From: an uncultured Clostridia bacterium
Lineage (GTDB): Bacteria > Bacillota > Clostridia > Lachnospirales > Lachnospiraceae
Assembly (NCBI GenBank): GCA_946623485.1
Contig: CAMORF010000071.1
Span: 1-9,232, forward strand
Direction of reading: 5' to 3'
Length of the DNA stretch: 9,232 nucleotides
Shown here: one piece after another, positions 1 through 5,133 of the stretch
How positions within the stretch are numbered: the first letter of the stretch is position 1
How the letters are laid out: each line of letters opens with the position of its first letter
The notes under the pieces: generated by a model
What the model saw: the letters and a program-made list of their open reading frames with translations, nothing else
Database searches by the model: none
Told to the model about the DNA's origin: nothing
Translations under genes and position numbers: made by a program

Positions 1-74
1 GCTTGGCATCGGAACGGCTGCGGCTCCTGCAGCCTAAGGAGATGTTCAGAAATAACGTTATAAACAGATCCTAA
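1..74 (+). CDS. Possible C-terminal tail of an upstream gene (partial, unidentified)
   Basis: Reading from base 3, an open frame runs to a TAA at 72-74 and would encode about 23 residues ending ...FRNNVINRS. Its codons favour G or C in the third position, like the clear genes in this window. A second frame, starting at base 2, is also open and stops at 35-37 (ending ...TAAAPAA), so the frame is not settled. The product is not recognisable from so few residues. The rho-independent terminator at 167-206 fits a + strand gene ending just upstream of it. This is a weak call based on frame openness and codon bias only. Confidence 0.25.
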   Translation, partial: LASERLRLLQPKEMFRNNVINRS

Positions 75-82
75 GGATCTGT
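64..82. repeat. Perfect palindrome with 8-bp arms
   Basis: ACAGATCC and GGATCTGT flank a central TAA, giving 19 bp of dyad symmetry. The TAA is the stop codon of the best candidate upstream reading frame. An 8-bp perfect palindrome (CTGATCAG, 83-90) follows directly. The element could be an operator or an mRNA 3' hairpin. It does not resemble the usual LacI-family operator, which has a central CG, and no T-tract follows it, so it is not itself a terminator. Confidence 0.5.
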
Positions 83-101
83 CTGATCAGGTTTCACTGA
101 A

Positions 102-134
102 TCCCCGGATCCGGAGATCGCCGGATCCAGGGGA
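102..134. repeat. GC-rich imperfect hairpin upstream of the lacI remnant
   Basis: The arm at 102-114 (TCCCCGGATCCGG) pairs with 121-134 (CCGGATCCAGGGGA) with one bulged base and a 6-nt loop (AGATCG). It lies between the palindrome at 64-82 and the terminator at 167-206. No T-tract follows. Its role is unknown; it may stabilise the upstream transcript or belong to a leader structure. Confidence 0.5.
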
Positions 135-166
135 CAGGGCATAACATACAGAAACAATCGGCATCA

Positions 167-206
167 TGCGCCCGGAGTAGTAAAAAACGCTCCGGGCGCA
201 TTTTTT
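167..206 (+). terminator. Strong rho-independent terminator
   Basis: An 11-bp perfect stem (TGCGCCCGGAG at 167-177 with CTCCGGGCGCA at 190-200) encloses a 12-nt A-rich loop and is followed by six T residues (201-206). It is a textbook intrinsic terminator for + strand transcription, presumably for the gene upstream of the window. The T-tract ends only ten bases before the ribosome binding site of the lacI remnant, leaving no room for a promoter in between. Confidence 0.88.
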
Positions 207-228
207 AGGAGCTGGCAGGAGGGGGTGG

Positions 229-447
229 ATGAGTACAAAGGTACGGATGAAAGACATTGCGCAGATCGCAGGCGTCAGCACGGTTACGGTGTCCAAGGCG
301 CTTGCAGGCATGCGGGGGGTGTCTGAAAACAAGCGCCGGGAGATTCTCCGCCTGGCAGATGAGATGGGGTACGTTCCTCCGGAGAAGACGCAGCCGGAGA
401 GAGTGGAGGGATACCGGATCCATATCCTGACCGCGGAACGGGCGTGA
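229..447 (+). pseudogene. LacI-family transcriptional regulator, truncated to its HTH domain
   Basis: The 72-residue product is the N-terminal DNA-binding part of a LacI/GalR regulator. The motif VRMKDIAQIAGVSTVTVSKAL (residues 5-25) is the HTH, and the following SENKRREILRLADEMGYVP is the rest of the headpiece and hinge region. Translation would begin at ATG 229, preceded by a very good Shine-Dalgarno (AGGAGGGGG, 217-225). The frame stops after YRIHILTAERA, just where the first strand of the effector-binding core should begin. Family members are about 330-370 residues, so some 80 percent is missing, including the sugar-binding and dimerisation core. Downstream lies a repeat-bearing scar and then the C-terminal part of a beta-mannosidase. 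The simplest reading is that a lacI/beta-mannosidase gene pair was fused by deletion. A residual DNA-binding peptide is conceivable but unlikely to be stable or inducible. Confidence 0.85.
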
Positions 448-501
448 CGCGGACATTCGGAACCGGGAAGCGGCAGATGACGGCGGTTGACCATGTAAAC
501 T

Positions 502-1686
502 TTGCTGTGCCGGCGATGCGGTACGCCGGGCAGAGCAGGTTATGCCGGCGATGCGGTACGCCGGGCAGTGTTGGTTATGGCGGCAATGCGGCACGCCGGC
601 GTGCCCTTTACGGAATACCGCAAGTATCATTTCCGCTATATGTCCGAGTTCGGGTTCCAGTCATTTCCGTGCATGGAAACGATCAAAAGCTTCACCGCGG
701 AGGAGGACAGGAATATTTTCTCCTATGTAATGGAGATGCACCAGCGCAATTCCGGCGCGAATGGAAAGATCCTCCAGTACCTCTCGGCGACATACCTGTA
801 TCCCTCGGATTTCGGGACTTTGGTGTATGCTTCCCAGCTGCTCCAGGCGGACGCGATTCGCTATGGGGTGGAACACCTGAGGCGGAACCGGGATGGAAAC
901 CGCTGCATGGGCGCTGTGTACTGGCAGCTGAATGATATCTGGCCGGTGGCCTCCTGGGCCTCAGTGGATTATTTCCACCGGCTGAAGGCACTGCATTACG
1001 CGGCGAAGCGATTCTTCGCTCCGGTGCTGCTTAGCTGCGAGGAGGACAGCATGGTGTCACGCGGGGAAACGTGCATTACCGAGCCGAAAGACCAGACCGT
1101 GAGCCGCGCGAGGATTAATGTTTCCAATGAAACCTGGGATCGCGTGCAGGGTAAGGTGGAATGGGAGCTGCGCATGCCGGACAGCACAGTGCTGCAGAAT
1201 GGAACCTTTGCGGTGGATGTAGCCCCGTTTTCTACACAGTGGTCTGAGGTACTGGATTTCTCAGCCTATGATCCGCGTCTGGTACATCTGACCTACAGGA
1301 TGATGCAATATGGAAGTGCAGAAGAAGCGAACGCTGTGGAAGCGTCACGCATAGTGTCAGAGCCATGTGCAGAAGCAGATTTACGTACACCAACGGAATC
1401 ATGCGCAGCATCAGATTCAGGCGCGGTACAGGGAAGCGTCCTCTTTACGGCGCCGAAGCATTACGGGTTTGCCGACCCGCAGCTTCATGTAAGCGCCGGC
1501 GAGCGGGAGGGAGAGATCCTGGTTACAGCGCGGGCTTATGCAAGGTATGTGGAGATATACACGGAAGACGGGTATCTCCGGACAGATGACAATTTCTTTG
1601 ACATGGAGGCCGGAACAAAATCCGTGCGCCTGCTGGAGGGAAATGCTTCAAACCTGAAGGTGCGCAGTGTATATGACATTCGGTGA
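502..1686 (+). pseudogene. GH2 beta-mannosidase, C-terminal fragment
   Basis: Homology begins at about base 601 (PFTEYRKYHFRYMSEFGFQ). The open frame extends back to a TTG at 502, but residues 1-33 are translated 35-bp repeat, and no ribosome binding site precedes 502 or the first internal ATG at 640. Two family hallmarks are visible. SEFGFQSFP carries the glutamate (codon 646-648) corresponding to the catalytic nucleophile of GH2 beta-mannosidases. GAVYWQLNDIWPVASW (from 910) and the following KALHYAAKRFFAPV are the typical end of the catalytic barrel. The remaining residues to the TGA at 1684-1686 would be the C-terminal beta domains. Full-length enzymes are roughly 800-850 residues; the N-terminal sugar-binding-like domains and the part of the barrel with the acid/base residue are absent. 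The intact enzyme removes beta-linked mannose from oligosaccharide non-reducing ends. This copy should be inactive. Confidence 0.88.
506..600. repeat. 35-bp tandem repeat at the deletion scar, about 2.7 copies
   Basis: Units lie at 506-540, 541-575 and 576-600 (last partial and diverged). The first two share the core GCCGGCGATGCGGTACGCCG and differ at only a few positions. Within each unit, GCCGGCG and CGCCGG can pair over an 8-nt loop. The third unit runs into a perfect 16-bp palindrome, GGCACGCCGGCGTGCC (590-605). The period is not a multiple of three, so successive copies are read in different frames, which argues against a protein repeat. The array sits between the lacI remnant and the first recognisable beta-mannosidase residue at about 601. 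It could be the agent or by-product of the deletion, or an interspersed palindromic repeat. Confidence 0.85.
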
Positions 1687-1707
1687 TATATAAAATTCAA
1701 TCATACC

Positions 1708-1783
1708 ATCCCCCGCCTTTCTGCAGTTCCTGCGGAATCCTTCCGATCCTGCAGTTCCTGCAGATCTTAAGGCGGGGGATTTT
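1708..1783 (+). terminator. Long-stem terminator after the beta-mannosidase remnant
   Basis: ATCCCCCGCCTT (1708-1719) pairs perfectly with AAGGCGGGGGAT (1769-1780), and the transcript then reads a short TTTT (1780-1783). The 49-nt interior is itself structured. It contains a 13-bp direct repeat CTGCAGTTCCTGC (1721-1733 and 1749-1761), a small hairpin CGGAA/TTCCG (1733-1737/1741-1745) and CTGCAG palindromes. The T-tract is short, and the reverse orientation has no T-tract directly after the stem, so + strand termination is favoured. It separates the decayed locus from the promoter at 1791. Confidence 0.72.
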
Positions 1784-1790
1784 GTAACCA

Positions 1791-1819
1791 TTCACATGCA
1801 GCCTTGACTGCGGTATACT
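1791..1819 (+). promoter_or_regulatory. Probable sigma-A promoter of the kinase operon
   Basis: TTCACA (1791-1796) and TATACT (1814-1819) each match the -35 and -10 consensus at five of six positions and are separated by an optimal 17 bp. Initiation would fall near 1826, giving a leader of about 54 nt with a strong purine-rich ribosome binding site (AGGGGAGGGG, 1866-1875) before the ATG at 1880. It lies directly after the terminator at 1708-1783. The call is by consensus matching only. Confidence 0.68.
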
Positions 1820-1879
1820 ATAGCTGCAGACCTGAGAACAGAGAACAGACACGGGAGCAAGGATCAGGGGAGGGGGCAT

Positions 1880-4800
1880 ATGAAGCGGAGCAACATCATA
1901 TGGTTCGGCGTGTTCGGCGGGGCGATTATGCTGCTGACGCTTGTGCTGGGTTCGATGTGGCTGGGGCAAAACGCCCGGAAGGATACGGATGAGGCTGTGC
2001 ATAAGGTGTCCCTCCTGTACCTGGATGAGCTGTCTGACCGGCGGGAGCAGGTGGTGGCCAGGAACCTTCAGGGCAGGATCCAGGATATGCAGACCGCCCT
2101 GGATCTGATGACGGAAGAGGACCTGAAGGATGACGCGCACCGGCAGGCTTACCAGCTGCGCATGAAACAGCTGTTCCGCCTGGAGAAGTTTGCCTTTGTG
2201 GACACGGAAGGACTGATCTATACCTCCCAGGGAACCCAGGATAACATCGATGAATATCCATTTGACCATCTGAGCCTGACAGAATCGCAGATTTTTATCA
2301 AAGATCCGGAAAGTGCCGACAAGAAGGTGATCATAGCGACGCCGATCAATCTGATGCATCAGGGAAAGCAGCTGGTCGTGTGCTTCATGGAAATCGCGAT
2401 GGAAGAGATGCTCTCCGGGGTATCCATGCAGGCTCAGAACAGCGCGACATTCTGCAACATATACACCCGTGAGGGAAATGCCCTGAGCAACACGGTGCTG
2501 GGCGGTCTTGCTGTTGAGGATAATCTCCTGGAGGCGTTGTCCCATGCGGTCTTTGACCGGGGCTATTCTTATGAGAAGGTTACCGAAGACTTTGCGGACG
2601 GGAAAAGGGGGGTCGTTTCATTTACCTATGATGGTATCCATGAGACACTTTCTTATGTTCCGGTGGGCGGGACAGACTGGCTGCTGACTTATCTGATCCG
2701 GGAGAGCGTCCTGAGTGATGAGATCAGTGCCATCTCCCGCCGGACGATCCACAGGAGCATCGTGTATTCCATCGTGGCATTGCTGGCTGTGCTGGGCATC
2801 TCGATCTACTTCCTTGCCCAGACACGCAGGAATGCGCGCCTGATACTGGAGAAAGAAACCGCTGCGGCGGAAAGCCGCGGGAAGCAGGAGGAGCTGGAGC
2901 GCCGGCTGGCGCTTCAGGATCAGCTGCTTCAGGAAGAAAAACAGCGCAACCAGCAGGATCATATGATCACCGCGATGGCTTCGGATTACCGGGCAGTCTA
3001 CCATGTCAACCTGGATCTGGATGACGGCGTGTGCTACCGCTCTGACCCGAAGGACTCCACGCAGACGCCCCAGGGCGTCCATTTCCCCTATCTGAAACGT
3101 TTTACATTCTATGCGGAGCAATATGTCGATCCGGCATACAGGGAGGGATTCCTTCAGTTTATTGATCCTGAGCGGATCCGGGAGGGGCTTGAAACCGAAC
3201 AGATTCTTGCCTACCGTTATCTGTGCCGACGCAATGGAACGGAATACTATGAGATGATCCGGGTGGCAGGCGTGCGTCATGCAGAGGACCGTACGGATCA
3301 CCGGGTGCATGCCATCGGCCTGGGCCTGACGGTGATTGACTCGGAGATGCGTCAGTCCATGGCTCAGCAGCAGGCGCTCAGTGACGCGTTGAAGGCAGCG
3401 GAGCAGGCCAATAAAGCCAAAACGGTATTTCTTTCCAACATGAGCCATGAGATCCGGACCCCGATGAATGCCATCATCGGCCTGGACAGCATCGCGCTCA
3501 AGAATCCGGACCTGCCGGCACGGACCCGTGAGCAGTTGGAAAAGATCGGCGGCAGCGCCCGCCATCTGCTTGGCCTCATCAATGACATCCTTGACATGAG
3601 CCGCATCGAAAGCGGAAGGATGTCCATACGGAACGAGGAATTCTCATTTTCTGAAATCATCGGACAGATCAATACGATGATCAATGCCCAGTGTCTCGAC
3701 AAGGGCCTGGTGTTTGAGTTCAGTACCTCCGGCAGGCTGATGGATTATTATATCGGCGATGACATGAAGCTGAAGCAGGTGCTGATCAACATCCTCGGCA
3801 ATGCCGTGAAGTTCACCCCGGCGCCGGGAACGGTTTTCTTCAGTGTTGAATGTGTGGCGCATCTGGAAGGGCAGAGCACACTGCGGTTTACGATCCGGGA
3901 TACCGGCATTGGTATGGACAAAGAATTCCTGCCCCGGGTATTTGAAGCATTTTCCCAGGAGAACGAGGGCAGCGCCAATAAATATGGTTCCACAGGCCTT
4001 GGCATGGCGATTACCAAGAGCATCGTGGAGTTGATGAATGGCAGCATTACGGTGGATTCCGAGCGGGGACAGGGCACAACCTTTGTCGTGACGATCCCGC
4101 TGCGCGACAGTGAACGCGTGATGAACCAGGGGGACGGCGTGCAGGCCCATGAGCTCAGGGTGCTGGTGATCGATGATGATAAGATCGACGCGGAGCATGC
4201 CAGGGCTGTCCTGGAAGAGCTTGGCATCGTGGCGGACGTTGCTTTCAGCGGCCGGGAAGGCCTCGAGCTGATCGGGCTGAAAAAGGCCCGGCAGGAATCG
4301 TACAGTCTGATCCTGACCGACCTTCGGATGCCGGAGCAGGATGGTATAGAGGTTACGAGGGAGATCCGGAAAATCATCGGGATGGAATCCGTAGTCGTGG
4401 TGCTTACAGCATATTCCTGGGAGGATGTTGAGGAGGATGCGAAACAGGCAGGCGTGGACAGCTTTCTGACAAAGCCGCTGTTTTCTTCCGATGTGCTGTC
4501 CATGCTGAAGAAGGATGCGGTCATCAGGAAGATTACGGAGCAGAGCGCGGCGCCTGCCGACCTGAACGGCCGCAGGATCCTGATTGCGGAAGACCTGGAG
4601 ATGAATGCGGAGATTATATTTGACCTTCTGGAGCTGGAGGGAATGGAGTATGACTGGGCGCAAAACGGCAGGATCTGCGTGGAAATGTTTGAAAAGAGCG
4701 CACCGTTCTACTATGACGCGATTCTGATGGACATGCGGATGCCGGTGATGAACGGCCTCGATGCCGCCCGGGCGATCCGTGCGCTGGAGCGGGAGGACGC

Positions 4801-4951
4801 GCGGACGATTCCGATTATCGCGCTCACCGCCAACGCATTTGACGAGGACGTACAGAATTCCATGCAGGCCGGGATGAACGCACATCTGTCCAAACCGATC
4901 GAGTCCGACCATCTGTATGCGACTCTCGGAAAGCTGATCGGAAGCCGGTGA
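1880..4951 (+). CDS. Membrane hybrid histidine kinase with two receiver domains
   Basis: The 1023-aa protein has a transmembrane segment at about residues 7-29, an extracytoplasmic region at 30-293 probably of the dCache type, and a second transmembrane segment at 294-314. A coiled coil (about 316-360) and a PAS-like domain (about 362-490) follow. The kinase core is complete. The H-box SNMSHEIRTPMN has the phospho-accepting His523, the N-box carries N641, and the ATP-binding glycine motifs are DTGIGMD (674-680) and GSTGLGM (703-709). REC1 (about 760-880) has acidic residues D765-D767, phospho-acceptor D814, T843 and K865. REC2 (about 898-1018) has E904/D905, D951, T983 and K1005. Both receivers look competent. 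No HPt or DNA-binding domain is present, so the output must be another protein; the REC domain of the downstream GGDEF protein is the obvious candidate. The start is set by the ribosome binding site at 1866-1875. The ligand cannot be read from sequence. Confidence 0.95.
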   Translation: MKRSNIIWFGVFGGAIMLLTLVLGSMWLGQNARKDTDEAVHKVSLLYLDELSDRREQVVARNLQGRIQDMQTALDLMTEEDLKDDAHRQAYQLRMKQLFRLEKFAFVDTEGLIYTSQGTQDNIDEYPFDHLSLTESQIFIKDPESADKKVIIATPINLMHQGKQLVVCFMEIAMEEMLSGVSMQAQNSATFCNIYTREGNALSNTVLGGLAVEDNLLEALSHAVFDRGYSYEKVTEDFADGKRGVVSFTYDGIHETLSYVPVGGTDWLLTYLIRESVLSDEISAISRRTIHRSIVYSIVALLAVLGISIYFLAQTRRNARLILEKETAAAESRGKQEELERRLALQDQLLQEEKQRNQQDHMITAMASDYRAVYHVNLDLDDGVCYRSDPKDSTQTPQGVHFPYLKRFTFYAEQYVDPAYREGFLQFIDPERIREGLETEQILAYRYLCRRNGTEYYEMIRVAGVRHAEDRTDHRVHAIGLGLTVIDSEMRQSMAQQQALSDALKAAEQANKAKTVFLSNMSHEIRTPMNAIIGLDSIALKNPDLPARTREQLEKIGGSARHLLGLINDILDMSRIESGRMSIRNEEFSFSEIIGQINTMINAQCLDKGLVFEFSTSGRLMDYYIGDDMKLKQVLINILGNAVKFTPAPGTVFFSVECVAHLEGQSTLRFTIRDTGIGMDKEFLPRVFEAFSQENEGSANKYGSTGLGMAITKSIVELMNGSITVDSERGQGTTFVVTIPLRDSERVMNQGDGVQAHELRVLVIDDDKIDAEHARAVLEELGIVADVAFSGREGLELIGLKKARQESYSLILTDLRMPEQDGIEVTREIRKIIGMESVVVVLTAYSWEDVEEDAKQAGVDSFLTKPLFSSDVLSMLKKDAVIRKITEQSAAPADLNGRRILIAEDLEMNAEIIFDLLELEGMEYDWAQNGRICVEMFEKSAPFYYDAILMDMRMPVMNGLDAARAIRALEREDARTIPIIALTANAFDEDVQNSMQAGMNAHLSKPIESDHLYATLGKLIGSR

Positions 4952-5133
4952 TAAAACTGATTTCGGCGGGCCTGCCTTGACGAGCTACGGCGACTGAGGG
5001 CGCTGCGTGCCAGTGGCACGCGGTTAGCGCCGACCGGAGCGAAGCGTAGACCAACGCAGCAGATGAATTCTAATGCAAAAGTCATTGAGACGGTGCACGA
5101 GACCGGTCGAAGCAATGGAGCAATTTGTATATC
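4952..5133 (+). promoter_or_regulatory. Structured intergenic leader between the kinase and GGDEF genes
   Basis: This non-coding gap is unusually structured. GGCGCT (4999-5004) pairs with AGCGCC (5026-5031), enclosing GCGTGCCA/TGGCACGC (5005-5012/5014-5021) as an almost continuous stem. CTACG (4985-4989) can pair with CGTAG (5045-5049) to close a larger domain around it. A second hairpin is possible downstream: CATTG (5083-5087) with CAATG (5113-5117), with CGGT/ACCG inside (5091-5094/5102-5105). It ends on the GGAG (5117-5120) that would be the ribosome binding site of the next gene. No T-tract follows either structure, so neither is an obvious terminator. It could be a cis-regulatory RNA, a processing site or a copy of an interspersed intergenic repeat. 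It does not match the c-di-GMP riboswitch motifs I know. Confidence 0.55.

Noticed and set aside
506..600. CRISPR array
   Set aside because: Units are contiguous copies with no unique spacers, and there are no cas genes nearby.
444..935. Open frame of 163 codons overlapping the scar and the beta-mannosidase fragment
   Set aside because: It is out of frame with the clear GH2 sequence, and its residues are low-complexity repeat translation.
1804..1819. TTGACT (1804-1809) as the -35 box of the kinase promoter
   Set aside because: It is only 4 bp from the TATACT -10 box. TTCACA at 1791 gives the correct 17-bp spacing.
3644..4912. Long minus-strand open frame of 422 codons opposite the kinase
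   Set aside because: It is a shadow of the receiver and ATPase domains. It has no recognisable motif, and the + strand frame carries all the kinase signatures.
4952..5133. c-di-GMP riboswitch upstream of the cyclase
   Set aside because: I see neither the conserved tetraloop/receptor sequence pattern of the class I element nor the class II pseudoknot pattern. Structure alone is not enough to call it.
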